From NCBI GenBank assembly GCA_008729055.1, contig SDUX01000009.1, positions 914,251 to 978,250 on the forward strand: a DNA stretch of 64,000 nucleotides, written 5' to 3'. Shown one piece after another: positions 29,067 through 40,158 of the stretch; position 1 is the first letter of the stretch, and every line of letters starts with the position of its first letter. The position numbers and the translations under genes were made by a program. Source of the DNA: Pyropia haitanensis (Eukaryota > Rhodophyta > Bangiophyceae > Bangiales > Bangiaceae). The notes under the pieces are model-generated. The model was not told where the DNA came from. It searched no databases and worked only from the letters and a program-made list of their open reading frames with translations.

Positions 29067-30505
29067 ATGGCCCTCGCAGATCCGACCCTGCTATCGGAGG
29101 GGCAGATGGGCTTCATCTCGTCCGTCCGCATGCTGGAGGAGGAGGTGCGGGAGGCAACTCTATCCGGCGAGCAGGTGAAGGCGGCTGTGGCGGAGTTGTT
29201 CCCCCCTGCCGTTTTTTTCGGGCCCGACGTGACCACGCTGCCATACGCTCATCGCGAGTTGCGTAAATGGCTTGACAGGCACGGGGCCAACCTGCAGTAG
29301 CATTCCTCCCACCGTGTGATCATGACCCTGGCTACGTCACTGTACGTGGACCCTGAGGATCGTGTCTCAGCAAACCAGCTCGCGACGGAGCTTGTCGCCG
29401 CTGGGCGCCGAGTGGGCGGAAGTGGGGCGGTCAGCCAACCGCCGTTCCCCGCCCGCCGTGGAGACGCAACCCCTGTGGCTGGTGACCGCACTGCTCATAA
29501 TATTGCGATGCGCTTTCGTGACGCGTCGACCAAGTTCTCCGGTAACCTTGGGGAGGCTTGGATAGAGTACGTGGCTAAGTACCAGCAGGTCGCGCGCGAC
29601 TACGATCTTAACCAAGAGCAGCGTTTTCAGTACATGCATAACATCCTCAGCGGTGACGCTAAGCGGTTTTATCTCGACAAGGTGCAGTCGTACGCTACGT
29701 CCTTTAGCCAGGCCGTTGACATGGTGAGCGCTGAGTACAAATCCATTGTCCGACAGAACCGGGTTAAGAACTACCTTGCGGGATACCGAATGAGCACGCT
29801 GGTCAGTGACGGTGTGACGGAGGCGGCCGCGCTCGAGCAGACGTACAAGACTATCACCAAGCTCGCCCCGCAGGTGCCCCGCTCCCACCAGGGCGACGCG
29901 CACAAGGTTGAGTTTTTGCGGAACGCTGTGGTCGGCAGCCCTCGGGCGACTGAGCCGCTGGGCCGTATTGCCACGCATGGCTTGACCTTTCAACGGCTGT
30001 ATGGTGAGCTGGAGGCCACGTTACATCTACACAAGGAGGCACGACTGGCGGTTGCCCACGCAAGCGCATCCGGACATCGTTTGCCGTCTACCCAGGACGT
30101 GCCAGGCATGCTGTTTGCCGGGCAGGGGCGATACGCGCGCCCCAACCGTGGCTCTGCCACTGGCCATACCAAGCGGACGGGCAGTTCTTCCCGTCCGAGT
30201 GGCCACAACCCGCTGGCAATTATGGGGTGTTTTAACTGTGATGATGCCGCGCACACCATGAAGGACTGCCCCCGCCCGATTGACGCCGCCAAAGCAGCTC
30301 AGCGTCGGCTCGACTATTACGCCAAGAAAAACGCCGGAAAGGCCTCGATTGCTGCCGTGCTGTTCGAGCTGTGCGCCCAGGTGGACGCCATGCTGATTAG
30401 TGAGCGTGCCAGTGCGTCTGAGGACGGCGACGGCGGAGCCGAGGTGGGCGCTGACGACGACCGCCAGCTGTTTGACGCGCTATTGGCCTCCCGAAGTGGT
30501 GCCCC
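29067..30505 (+). pseudogene. Copia-type gag, with one stop and split by the chromovirus
   Basis: ATG at 29067 ('MALADPTLLSEGQ'). Gag-like helical region ('FSGNLGEAWIEYVAKYQQVA', 'YMHNILSGDAKRFYLDKVQ'), then a CCHC zinc knuckle 'CFNCDDAAHTMKDC' near 30230, which binds element RNA. An in-frame TAG at 29298-29300 breaks it. The frame runs to 30505, where the chromovirus LTR begins; rejoining across the GCCCC duplication continues the same frame at 37875. Nucleocapsid precursor of an element whose pol lies at 37.9-39.8 kb. Confidence 0.75.
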
Positions 30506-31367
30506 TGTAAGGATATGCCCCTTAAATCCCCAAGACTGGAGCCTAGGGGATAAGGACTGGGGCCTCTCCTTCCCTGTCCTTCTCAGCCAACTCCTTCCAA
30601 GACGCATCAACTCCAAAGTAATCTGGGGCATGCCGCGGTGTCCGTCCGATAATCTACTACTAACGGACGGTCAGCACGGGAGCCGCGGATTGGCTAACCG
30701 ACACTACCCTGACTCATCTGCCGACGGGTACAGTCTCCAACGGATCAACGGACTAACGGACCAAAAGACGAGCCACATCTCTGACGCGTCAGCAAGCCGG
30801 AACAATCTCCCCGTGGACCAATGGGAGCGACAAGACTTGCTGACCCACGGGAGATATTCGACCCGAAGACTGGCGTCTGCTTACACGCCTCTGAGGCTTT
30901 TCGGGTCGAATGGCGCGTGGGGCCAGCCGCGCGGCGCTACGAGCGCCGCACACCGTCCCCCCCCCGTTTGGGGCTTTCTGGTGGGGCGCCTTGGGGCGCA
31001 CACGCCCACCCTTGCTTTGTTCTGAGAGCCCATGCTTTGTTTTGAGAGCTTTGGTGCCGTCCACCGGCACGACGGGCAATTGCATGCTTTGGGGCACCCT
31101 GGGTGTCCCCCTGGGGGTATATAATGCGTGAGTGTGGGCGCCACCGAAAGAGACCTCGGGGGGAACAACCACAGACAGAGACACAAAGACCTCCTTTACC
31201 TTCGGCCCCCTCGACCCTCACCGACGTCACGCCCATCCTCTTCCCCACCCCCATCACCGTCATCCCACCCGTCACCTTCCCCGCGCCCGGCATCCTCATT
31301 GGTGCACGGGTTGCTGACACCGGCGCCAGTACGTTGAGGGCTGCCCGTGTGTGGGTGGTGCCTCACA
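30506..31367 (+). repeat. 5' LTR of the intact chromovirus
   Basis: Starts TGTAAGGATATG, ends CCTCACA. It carries the promoter (TATA at 31118). The base after it begins 'tgTGGTAGCTTCAG', the probable tRNA primer-binding site at about 31371. Confidence 0.95.
31118..31125 (+). promoter_or_regulatory. LTR TATA box
   Basis: TATATAAT just after a G/C-rich stretch in the LTR. The same box is at 18943, 37625 and 45950 in the other three LTRs. Transcription would start about 25-30 bp downstream. Confidence 0.7.
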
Positions 31368-31493
31368 TGTGGTAGCTTCAGATAGTTCGACTTCCTCTTG
31401 GCGGTGACGTTGCGATTCAGTCCTAGATTTGGCCCTCCCTGTGTTTGTGCACTCGTGCTGCCCCCTGTGTTCGGCGTGCCTCGGGCATTGTAA

Positions 31494-32243
31494 TACGAAC
31501 GCAGCGGGTTCCACGAATCACACCGAAAGAACACTGCCCTGACACTGCCCTGGTGGCCCCTGTCACGGTTTTTTTTCTTTTGGTCGACTGATTGTCGAAA
31601 CCCAGTGAGTGCCAAATCAGGTTCGGAATTTTCTTCCTCGGCGTTGGCGGACGCCCCGACTTCCTCGGCGGTGACGGCGCGCCCCCCGACGGCGCGCGGC
31701 ACCCCGGCGGCGCGCGGCACCGCGGCGGCGCGCGACACCGCGGCGGCACGTGGCACCCCGGCGGGCGCATCCACGTCATCCTCTGTGGCGGCGACGGCCG
31801 CATCGGCGGCGCCAGCCGCATCCAAGCCCCCCCTCTCGCGCAAGGGTAAGGGCCCGGCCACGTCAGGACCGGCGGTCCCAGCCAACCGGCGCCTGCTGCT
31901 GCCCGCGCAGGATCCGGCCCGGCGCTACATCGCGCCACCGGCCCCACGAATCGGCCACATCCGACCGACGACCGCGCGCGCAGCAGAGCAGCGAGAGCAG
32001 CGCCGGATCGCCAAGACCATCCCCAAGGGCAAATACGTTTGCAAGCCGTGCGGTGTGCGTTGCAACAGCCTGACAGTGCTGCGCGACCATCGCTGGTCGC
32101 GGCGCCACCGCAATACGGTCAACCGTCCAGCGACCCGCCCTCGTTGCGACGTGTGCGATCGCGAATTTGAGACGGTCGAGCACTTCGAACGCCACCAGCG
32201 TGGCAAGGATCACCACCGCACGCTGGCGCGCCGCACCGACTGA
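31494..32243 (+). CDS. Extra chromovirus frame with two C2H2 (matrin/U1-type) zinc fingers
   Basis: Open from 31494 to a TGA at 32243 with no ATG; the nearest candidate starts are GTG codons. The first 110 codons are Ala/Thr/Pro/Arg-rich with tandem 'ARGTPA'-like repeats. The C-terminus has two fingers, 'YVCKPCGVRCNSLTVLRDHR' and 'RCDVCDREFETVEHFERHQR', each C-x2-C-x12-H-x5-H, the spacing of matrin/U1-type fingers that bind RNA or double-stranded RNA. It lies between the 5' LTR and gag, where ordinary chromoviruses have only a leader. With no ATG it might be expressed by splicing from the LTR leader; 'CCAGTGAGT' at 31601 is a donor-like sequence inside it. A captured host exon is the other explanation. 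Confidence 0.55.
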   Translation, partial: YERSGFHESHRKNTALTLPWWPLSRFFFFWSTDCRNPVSAKSGSEFSSSALADAPTSSAVTARPPTARGTPAARGTAAARDTAAARGTPAGASTSSSVAATAASAAPAASKPPLSRKGKGPATSGPAVPANRRLLLPAQDPARRYIAPPAPRIGHIRPTTARAAEQREQRRIAKTIPKGKYVCKPCGVRCNSLTVLRDHRWSRRHRNTVNRPATRPRCDVCDREFETVEHFERHQRGKDHHRTLARRTD

Positions 32244-32607
32244 CACCTCGCAACACCCCCCAGGATCTGTGCAAGAGACGCGATTTTCCCCCTTTGATCC
32301 CCCCGCGTGGAAATCCGGCACGACCCGACTCGGGCCCGTGCGCGGCGGCCGGCGGGAAAATCCGATTGCGTGATTTGAGTCTTCGAATTCTGCTTCATCG
32401 CATCGCTTGTGACCCATCAAATAGTGTTGTCCATCTTTGGAAACGTGGTAGCCACGACGGCCACGCTTGTCCAGAGCTAGTGCAGCACTATTTTGCTTGG
32501 TCAAATTAACTTGCACATCTTGTAAGACTTACTCTGGCAGAGCACGGGGCAAGTCAAACCGGATCTGTTGGGTTAATTTGATTGTTGCGGACCTCACCCA
32601 GGACGCA

Positions 32608-33486
32608 ATGGACCCCCCGAATCCTGCGACTGTAAGCCCGATTAATCCGGGAACGGCCTCAACCGCACCCTCCGCGGAGTCATGGAATCAACTTACAGCG
32701 TTCGTCTCGCAGATGAGCGCCGAGCTCGAGGCTCATAAGGTTGAATTGGCGGACGCCAAGAAACAGCTGTCCGACGCCAAGGCTAAGGCCTCGAGTGGAG
32801 GCGCGACGACTGCGAGGCCGAATAAGCCCGCGCTGTTCTCTGGCAAGCCCGGGACAATTGAAGCATGGTGCTCGCACATGGACTCATATGTGCGACTGAC
32901 TGACCCTGACGAAGCGTGTCGGATCGCCTGCACCTACCTGGACGGTGAAGCGTTCACCTGGTGGCATACCTACAGTCGGACGACGGCGGTCCCCGACTGG
33001 GCTACCTTTCGGGCTGCGCTCATCCGTCGCTTCAGCCCTCTGAACAAGACGCAGGCGGCGCGGGACAAGCTGCACTCATGGCGCCAAATCAAGGACGTCG
33101 GGACGTTCAACAGGACTTTCCTGAGCGTCCTCTTGGACATCCCGGACATCACCGAAGCGGAAAAGATCGACCGCTATAGCCGAGGCCTGAAGCGCGACAT
33201 CTGGCAGGCACTGTGCCTCAAGACGTACACCGATCTTGAATCACTGATGACGGACGCCCTGCGCGTGGAAGCGGCCAAGGCTGGAGTGTCCCGTATCACC
33301 AGCAATGTTAACAGCACTTCTGGCAAACCACCGACGATGGGCGTTGTCCCGATGGACATTTCCAGCATCAAGATCGAAAAGCTGACGCCAGACGAACGCC
33401 AGCGCTGCATGCGCGAGGGTCTCTGCCTTCGCTGTCGCGAGAAAGGACACATGGCTAAGGACTGCCCAAAAGGCCAGCGGAACTGA
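32608..33486 (+). CDS. gag: Chromovirus Gag
   Basis: 292 residues from the ATG at 32608; an upstream extension of the frame lacks Gag-like sequence. Helical N-terminus ('[20 protein letters not shown]'), retrotransposon Gag core ('[20 protein letters not shown]', '[20 protein letters not shown]', '[20 protein letters not shown]'), and a single CCHC knuckle '[14 protein letters not shown]' near the end. It forms the cytoplasmic particle and packages RNA. Stop TGA at 33484-33486; pol lies in the -1 frame and overlaps through the slippery site at 33465. Confidence 0.92.
   Translation: MDPPNPATVSPINPGTASTAPSAESWNQLTAFVSQMSAELEAHKVELADAKKQLSDAKAKASSGGATTARPNKPALFSGKPGTIEAWCSHMDSYVRLTDPDEACRIACTYLDGEAFTWWHTYSRTTAVPDWATFRAALIRRFSPLNKTQAARDKLHSWRQIKDVGTFNRTFLSVLLDIPDITEAEKIDRYSRGLKRDIWQALCLKTYTDLESLMTDALRVEAAKAGVSRITSNVNSTSGKPPTMGVVPMDISSIKIEKLTPDERQRCMREGLCLRCREKGHMAKDCPKGQRN
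33465..33471 (+). promoter_or_regulatory. -1 ribosomal frameshift heptamer CCCAAAA
   Basis: The heptamer lies in the correct phase of gag (C CCA AAA), five codons before the gag stop. Slipping back one base enters the pol frame, which is open from here through the first pol ATG at 33540. X-XXY-YYZ with X=C and Y=A is an accepted slippery sequence. I did not fold the downstream RNA. Confidence 0.6.
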
Positions 33487-33539
33487 AGCAGCAACAATCC
33501 TCAACATCTGTGAAAGACGCTCCTTCGGTTCCTGAAAAT

Positions 33540-36500
33540 ATGTCGTCACCATTTGAAGGCCCGCGACTCGGGCTTCTGCTTTCTACTGCTTCTGTCAATG
33601 GAAAAGCTGTTAAGGTGCTGTTCGACGACGGATCTCCCATCAACGTCGTCTCAAGGCGCCTCGTTACCTCCTTGCATGTGAAAACGAAAGGAACGGACTT
33701 CGCGGCAAGCATGCCCGATGGCCGCTCCCATGTCCTCGCTGAAACCGTTGACCCTCTTGAGATTCACATCGGACCGTACCAAGAGCGACTTCGGTTTGCT
33801 GTTTGTGAATTGAGCGCGTACGACCTCATCCTGGGAAAGAAGTGGCGCGATGACAAGGACGCCAAAATCAACAACAAGAAAAACAAGATCTCCTTCAAGT
33901 TCAACCACAAGAACATTTCTATCACTGCCTCCCTCAAGAAGCCCGAAGCTCTGATCAGTCGGCAACGCCTTGCTCGGGACCTCGTTCAAAGGTGCCCTGT
34001 TTTTGCCATCTACCTGCAGTCGGAAGATCCCTCTAGCACCTTCGACATTAACGCCATTACGATGGGACAAGGCGAAGACAAGAAAGAAGTTCAAGAGATT
34101 CTCAAAGAGTACGCTGACGTCTTCCCAGACGAGCTCCCCGACGGACTCCCTCCTGAGCGCAGTCACAAATTTAGCATCAAGCTGACCGATGACGCCCAAC
34201 CGCGTCGTAGCGGAATTTACCGACTAGCCGAATGGGAGCTCGAAGAACTCAAGACTCAACTGGCCGGCCTCATAAGGAAGGGATTCATCCAACCAAGCAC
34301 CTCACCGTGGGGCTCTTCCGTCCTCTTTGCGGCGAAGAAGGACGGTGGCTGGCGAATGTGCATCGACTACAGGGCCCTGAACAAGGCTACTATCAAGAAC
34401 GCGTACCCACTACCACGCATCGACGACATCTTTGACCAACTGCGAAAGGCCAAGTACTTTACAAAGATCGACCTCCGCTCTGGCTATCACCAGATTCGCC
34501 TTGACCCAGAAACAATACCTTTGACGGCGTTTCGAACCAAGTACGGATTCTATGAGTTCACCGTCGTACCCTTTGGTCTGACAAATGCACCCGCGGTCTT
34601 CATGAACCTAATGAACGATGTCTTCCGACCCTATCTGTACGACTTCATCTGTGTCTACCTCGACGACATCCTAGTCTACAGCGAAACTTACGACGATCAC
34701 CTCAAGCACCTACGATTAGCACTCGAGAAATTACGAGAACACAAGCTCTACGCCAAGCTGAGTAAGTGCCAGTTCGCTCGAACTACTGTGGACTACCTTG
34801 GCCACGTCATCTCCGAGAAAGGCTTCTCTATGGAAGACTACAAGGTCCAAGCCATCCGTACGTGGGCAACACCGAGGAGCAAAAAGGATGTACAATCTTT
34901 CCTCGGTATGGTCAACTTCTATCGAAGATTCATTAAGGGAATGGCTGCCGTAGCTACGCCGCTAACGAGGCTGACTGGGAATGTCGACTTCGAGTGGACA
35001 CCCGACGCCCAGAAAGCCTTTGAGCAGCTGCAGGACCTAACGACAAGCGCACCGGTGCTAAGGCCTTTCGACAAGAGATACCCAATCTACGTGTCTACAG
35101 ATGCCAGCGGGTATGCTGTGGGCGCAGTCCTTGAGCAAGATGATGGACGCGGACGGCGTCCAGTGGCGTACTTCTCGTTAACCCTCAACATCCACGAGCA
35201 GCGCTACAGCATTCGTGAAAGAGAACTGCTTGCAGTCGTACAAGCTATCCGGCATTGGCGCTGCTACCTCTACGGAAGACCCTTTGAGGTCCACACCGAC
35301 CATGAGTCCCTGAGATACCTAAGCACCCAAGAGAAGCTGAACGATCGCCAAGTCAAGTGGCTGGAGTTTCTGGACCAGTTCCAGTTCAAGATTGTCCCAA
35401 TCAAGGGCACTTCGAACCCCGTGGCTGATGCCCTTTCCAGGCAGCCACAAGATGCTCCCGACAAGCACGCCCCCAATCAAGACCTTCTTAGTCGCGTGCT
35501 GACCAAGACCATTGAAGAACTCCCCAAGAAAACTGAAATCAACAACCTCATGACCATCAACCAAAGTGATCAAGACCTTGCCACCTTAAGACAAGAGTAC
35601 GACGCGGACCCCGAGTTTGCCGACCTAGTCAAAGACCCGGTATCTCCCTACCGGCTACACATGAGGTTGTTGAAACGAGGTGACCGTACGTGTATCCCCG
35701 TCGGTACTCTACGCCAAAGACTACTCCACGACTACCATGATGTCCCGTGCCAAGGGCACATGGGAGTCAAGAAAACAACCAAGGTTATCTCTTCCAAGTA
35801 CTACTGGAAGACAATGCGGAAAGACATCCAAAGATACGTACAAACATGTGATTTGTGCCAGCGGAACAAGGCTAGCACCCATTCACCTCTGGGTCACCTC
35901 AAACCCTTGGACCCCCCGAGCCAACGATGGGCAAGTGTCTCCATGGACTTTATCACGCCTCTTCCTCTGACTCCAAGAGGCCACAACGGGATTTACGTCG
36001 TTGTCGACCGCCTCTCCAAGATGATTCGCCTCGCCCCTATGAAGCCAGACTGTACGGCGCCAGTCGCAGCTCAGCTCTACCATGATTACGTCTATCGACA
36101 CCACGGACTCCCAGCTGATGTTGTCTGCGACAGGGACCGCATTTTCTTCTCCAACTTCTGGCAGTCGCTCACGGAGATTCTCAAGGTCAAGATCAAGGCC
36201 TCTTCAGCGTACCACCCGCAAACCGACGGACAAACGGAGATCATGAATAAGAAGATCGAAGAAATCCTGCGAAACTTTGTCAACCATCACCAAGGCGATT
36301 GGGACCTCTTTCTGGTTGCTGCCGAAGTAGCCTACAACCGGTCGCCAAATGCTGTTACAACGTACTCCCCTTTCTTCCTGAACTACGGATTCGAACCTAA
36401 GACGGTACCAATGGACATCCTCGAAAACTCAGAGTCAAGCATGCCTGCAGTGTCTGACTGGCTAAGCGGTCTCCAACATGCTCAAGAGACTGCCATCTCA

Positions 36501-37001
36501 GCCATCAAGAGTGCAAATGAGGCGCGCTCGGCGTACGCAAATCGCCATCGCCGACCTTGCAAGATCGCCGTGGACGATCTGGTGCTACTAAGTACCAAAC
36601 ACCTTATGCCAGATGCTTTCCAAGGCGCTCGCAAGCTGATGCCCAAGTACTCAGGACCGTACCGCGTCACTGAGAGTATCAACGATGTGACGTTCCGCCT
36701 GGATCTTCCCCAAGCGGTGCTCGATCGCAAGGTTCACAACGCCTTTCATGCGAGCTTGCTGAAGCCGTACCGCGCTGATCCTTATGGCCGACTTCCTCCC
36801 GTTCCGCCTCCGGTGGCATTTCCGGACGGTTCTGTCGAGTACGAAGTCGACTCCATCATAAGGTCACGAAAGCGCCGTGGACGACTACAGTACCTGGTCA
36901 AGTGGAAAGGCTGTGACGTCAGCGAGAACTCCTGGCTGACCAAGCAAGACCTTGCGAACGCACCTGAGGTGTTGGACGCTTTCCTGCGCCGCGCGTCCTA
37001 A
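33540..37001 (+). CDS. pol: Chromovirus Pol polyprotein (protease, RT, RNase H, integrase, chromodomain)
   Basis: 1,153 residues from the first ATG, or more if entered by frameshift from gag. Protease '[15 protein letters not shown]' (DDG in place of the usual DTG/DSG). RT with 'YLDD' at residues 373-376. RNase H '[16 protein letters not shown]'. Integrase with an HHCC finger around 730-780 and catalytic Asp803, Asp864, Glu900, a DD35E spacing. C-terminal chromodomain (about 1100-1153, '[17 protein letters not shown]'), which in chromoviruses steers integration to modified histone H3. No internal stops. Almost certainly functional, or very recently so. The stop is followed directly by the polypurine tract and the 3' LTR. 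Confidence 0.95.
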   Translation: MSSPFEGPRLGLLLSTASVNGKAVKVLFDDGSPINVVSRRLVTSLHVKTKGTDFAASMPDGRSHVLAETVDPLEIHIGPYQERLRFAVCELSAYDLILGKKWRDDKDAKINNKKNKISFKFNHKNISITASLKKPEALISRQRLARDLVQRCPVFAIYLQSEDPSSTFDINAITMGQGEDKKEVQEILKEYADVFPDELPDGLPPERSHKFSIKLTDDAQPRRSGIYRLAEWELEELKTQLAGLIRKGFIQPSTSPWGSSVLFAAKKDGGWRMCIDYRALNKATIKNAYPLPRIDDIFDQLRKAKYFTKIDLRSGYHQIRLDPETIPLTAFRTKYGFYEFTVVPFGLTNAPAVFMNLMNDVFRPYLYDFICVYLDDILVYSETYDDHLKHLRLALEKLREHKLYAKLSKCQFARTTVDYLGHVISEKGFSMEDYKVQAIRTWATPRSKKDVQSFLGMVNFYRRFIKGMAAVATPLTRLTGNVDFEWTPDAQKAFEQLQDLTTSAPVLRPFDKRYPIYVSTDASGYAVGAVLEQDDGRGRRPVAYFSLTLNIHEQRYSIRERELLAVVQAIRHWRCYLYGRPFEVHTDHESLRYLSTQEKLNDRQVKWLEFLDQFQFKIVPIKGTSNPVADALSRQPQDAPDKHAPNQDLLSRVLTKTIEELPKKTEINNLMTINQSDQDLATLRQEYDADPEFADLVKDPVSPYRLHMRLLKRGDRTCIPVGTLRQRLLHDYHDVPCQGHMGVKKTTKVISSKYYWKTMRKDIQRYVQTCDLCQRNKASTHSPLGHLKPLDPPSQRWASVSMDFITPLPLTPRGHNGIYVVVDRLSKMIRLAPMKPDCTAPVAAQLYHDYVYRHHGLPADVVCDRDRIFFSNFWQSLTEILKVKIKASSAYHPQTDGQTEIMNKKIEEILRNFVNHHQGDWDLFLVAAEVAYNRSPNAVTTYSPFFLNYGFEPKTVPMDILENSESSMPAVSDWLSGLQHAQETAISAIKSANEARSAYANRHRRPCKIAVDDLVLLSTKHLMPDAFQGARKLMPKYSGPYRVTESINDVTFRLDLPQAVLDRKVHNAFHASLLKPYRADPYGRLPPVPPPVAFPDGSVEYEVDSIIRSRKRRGRLQYLVKWKGCDVSENSWLTKQDLANAPEVLDAFLRRAS

Positions 37002-37012
37002 GGGGGGGGAGG
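37000..37012 (+). other. Polypurine tract
   Basis: AAGGGGGGGGAGG-type purine run directly before the 3' LTR, the primer for plus-strand DNA synthesis. It overlaps the last bases of the pol stop codon. Confidence 0.8.
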
Positions 37013-37874
37013 TGTAAGGATATGCCCCTTAAATCCCCAAGACTGGAGCCTAGGGGATAAGGACTGGGGCCTCTCCTTCCCTGTCCTTCTCAGCCAACTC
37101 CTTCCAAGAAGCATCAACTCCAAAGTAATCTGGGGCATGCCGCGGTGTCCGTCCGATAATCTACTACTAACGGACGGTCAGCACGGGAGCCGCGGATTGG
37201 CTAACCGACACTACCCTGACTCATCTGCCGACGGGTACAGTCTCCAACGGATCAACGGACTAACGGACCAAAAGACGAGCCACATCTCTGACGCGTCAGC
37301 AAGCCGGAACAATCTCCCCGTGGACCAATGGGAGCGACAAGACTTGCTGACCCACGGGAGATATTCGACCCGAAGACTGGCGTCTGCTTACACGCCTCTG
37401 AGGCTTTTCGGGTCGAATGGCGCGTGGGGCCAGCCGCGCGGCGCTACGAGCGCCGCACACCGTCCCCCCCCCGTTTGGGGCTTTCTGGTGGGGCGCCTTG
37501 GGGCGCACACGCCCACCCTTGCTTTGTTCTGAGAGCCCATGCTTTGTTTTGAGAGCTTTGGTGCCGTCCACCGGCACGACGGGCAATTGCATGCTTTGGG
37601 GCACCCTGGGTGCCCCCCTGGGGGTATATAATGCGTGAGTGTGGGCGCCACCGAAAGAGACCTCGGGGGGAACAACCACAGACAGAGACACAAAGACCTC
37701 CTTTACCTTCGGCCCCCTCGACCCTCACCGACGTCACGCCCATCCTCTTCCCCACCCCCATCACCGTCATCCCACCCGTCACCTTCCCCGCGCCCGGCAT
37801 CCTCATTGGTGCACGGGTTGCTGACACCGGCGCCAGTACGTTGAGGGCTGCCCGTGTGTGGGTGGTGCCTCACA
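37013..37874 (+). repeat. 3' LTR of the intact chromovirus
   Basis: Differs from the 5' LTR at two visible positions. Followed by GCCCC, the second copy of the target duplication. Confidence 0.95.
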
Positions 37875-39795
37875 GCCCCACTGTCAGGCGCGGTGGACGG
37901 CGACTCCAAGGCGGATTTTGCAATGGAGGAATGACTCGTCGCCATTCCTCTATATGCAGACGCCGTCGGGGCCGGCCTCCCCGTGACCACATGGGAGCAA
38001 ACGTATCTGAGTGCCTGGTCGCTGCCGCTGCCGATACAAATGTGTTTCTTGGCGCCTGTCTGGACGCAGCGGCGGAGCGGACGGTGATTGGTCGTCAGCA
38101 GGCAGCTGCCTACGCGCGCTTTGCTGGCAATGAATTGCACCTGACGGAGCCAAAGAACGCCGCCTTCCGCTTCGGTGGATCGGATTACCCAAGCCGGGGT
38201 GTGTTGCGTATCTGTGTGCCGTTGGCCGATGACCCGTTTTTACCCATGGACGTGGACGTGGTCGACGTCAACATACCTTTCCTGTTCGGCCTCGAAGCCC
38301 TGGACGCGAACGAAATGTACGTCAACAACGTGGCCAACAAGCTGATCTGCGTCGCCTACAACCTGTGGATACCTGTAACGCGCAAGCACGGGCTCGTGTT
38401 CCTGGAGTGGGGTCGGGATACCCTATACACCATGGTGGAGGTGGAGCGACTGCATCGCCACTTTTGCGACCCACCGTCTGAGCGCTTGTTTCCTGTGCTG
38501 CGGCAGGCGAAGGACCCACACGCCAACAAGGAGACCTTAAGCCGGCTGGAGGAAGTGACTGCCACGTCTGTCAACGACTCGCCAAGGAGCCGACCCGTTT
38601 CCGCGTGTCGCTGCCATCGGAGGACATCGTGTTCAACAGGACGGTTCTCGTCGACCTCATGTGGCTCGAGAGTGAGCCAGTCCTAGATGTGGTGGACAAA
38701 GACACCGCCTTTAACGCGGCAGCATTTATGCGCGATGGGGAGACCGCCGATGCTGCCTGGGCCGTGTACCTGCGCATCTGGGTCTACCGCTACGCTGGGC
38801 ACCCGGCCGTGATGCACACGGACCAGGGGCCGCAGCTCACGTCCGCCAAGTGGCGGGCGCTCCTGCAAGCGGTGGGCACAAAGCACATTGAGTCGGGTAT
38901 TGAATCGCACAACGCCCTTGGATCTGGCGAGCGCTATCACGCGTACTTGCGGCAGATATATCGTCGCGTGCGGGCGGACCACCCAACTCTCGACGCGGAG
39001 CACGCGCTTTCTCTGGCCGTCTCTGCGATGATCAACACCGCTGGACCTGCTGGACTCGTGCCGACCTTGCTTGTGTTTGGCATCGTGCCACGCACGCCGA
39101 TCAGCCCTGTTGACCTGCCGGAGCAGAAAGTGCGACTGGAGGCGATGAAGACGGCACGGGACGAGATGAGGCGGACCATTGCGCGAGCCCGGTTGCGGAG
39201 AGCCCCGCGCATGCGAGTGCCACGAGCCAGCGACGTCGGCATTTCTGCTGGCATGGCCGTACTCGTGTTCCGCGAGAAACCGGTCAACTGCTGGGTGGGG
39301 CCATACACAGTCATCAAGGCGGATGGCAAACACGTCTGGCTCGACGTGGATGGTACCACCAAGCTGTTCTCCATCGATAAGGTGAAGCGGTACCGTCACA
39401 GCAACACGCCTGGAGCTGAAGGAAGAGAGAATGACCCAGCCTTTCCTGACGGACGTGACGAAGTTGCACCCCCGCTGCCAGACAGTCGGGAACTGTCTGT
39501 GCGCGAGGTGGGTGACGGGGAGCTGGACCAGCTGATGGACGCCATGCGCACGGGTGAGCAGCTGCTGTCCGACGTCTGCGCCGGGCTGCACGTCTTCTCG
39601 CGAGCGGACGCTCCTCCTGAGCACATCTTTCGTACGTCTGATGCATTAATTACCGAGGTCCTCAAGGAGAGCGACGTGCGCATCCAATCGGAGCCGTTCC
39701 AAGCATCGACTCAACGGGAGGTGAACGGCCTGTTGGGGCGCGGCGCGATGAAGGTGGTTAAGAAGCGCTCTGTGCCTAAGGGGGCAAACATTGTT
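37875..39795 (+). pseudogene. Copia-type pol: protease and integrase, degenerate, RT missing
   Basis: Continuation of the gag interrupted at 30505. Protease-like region (about 38040-38400): 'GACLDAAAERTVIGRQQAAA', with DAA where an active retroviral-type protease has DTG. Integrase zinc region: 'RLHRHFCDPPSERLF' (the family's H-P is D-P here) and 'DCHVCQRLAKEPTRFRV', which needs a one-base shift near 38558. Integrase core: 'VLDVVDKDTAFNAAAFM', 'MHTDQGPQLTSAKWRALL', and 'ESHNALGSGERYHAYLRQ' (D, D, E). It ends with the beginning of RT ('REVNGLLGRGAMKVVKKR') at the foldback element. Gag-PR-IN-RT order is copia-type. Confidence 0.8.
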
Positions 39796-40158
39796 GGCGA
39801 CCTGCCCAAAATGGTCACTTTGGGGGTCCATATGACCCACTTCCCATCGTTTGCGACGCTTTCTGAGCACATACACGTGCTCAGCGTCATCGTTTCAGTC
39901 TTCGGCGAGTGCTTCAAAAAAGATTGTTGAGTAATCCTTGACTCGTGTTGCACGCGGTCGCAGCGCCTGATGCACTCCTGGGTGCCACGCGCCACACACC
40001 GCTACAACGCGTTTCAGCAAGGTGTGCAAATTTTTTTCGACCTGGCCTCAAATGACTAAAACGATGACGCTGAGCACGCTCATGTGCTCAGAAAGTGTCG
40101 CAGACGTCGGAAAGTGCGTCTTTCATGCCCCCAATGTGGTCACGCTGAGCAGGTCGCC
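39796..40158. mobile_element. Foldback/MITE-like element with long inverted arms
   Basis: 363 bp. Arms of about 100-115 bp (from 39796 inward and from 40158 inward) are imperfect reverse complements, both starting GGCGACCTGC. Each arm contains its own hairpin on CTGAGCAC...GTGCTCAG. No gene. It ends the copia pol reading at the start of RT. Target duplication not resolved. Confidence 0.7.

Larger units (their letters stand above)
30506..37874 (+). mobile_element. Chromovirus (Ty3/gypsy LTR retrotransposon), apparently intact
   Basis: 7,369 bp. LTRs 30506-31367 and 37013-37874 (862 bp each), TG...CA ends, flanked by the target duplication GCCCC (30501-30505 and 37875-37879). Only two differences between the LTRs are seen (near 30602/37109 and 31107/37614), so insertion is recent. 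Inside: an extra zinc-finger frame, gag, a -1 frameshift site, pol ending in a chromodomain, and a polypurine tract. It landed in the gag gene of a copia-type element. Confidence 0.95.
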
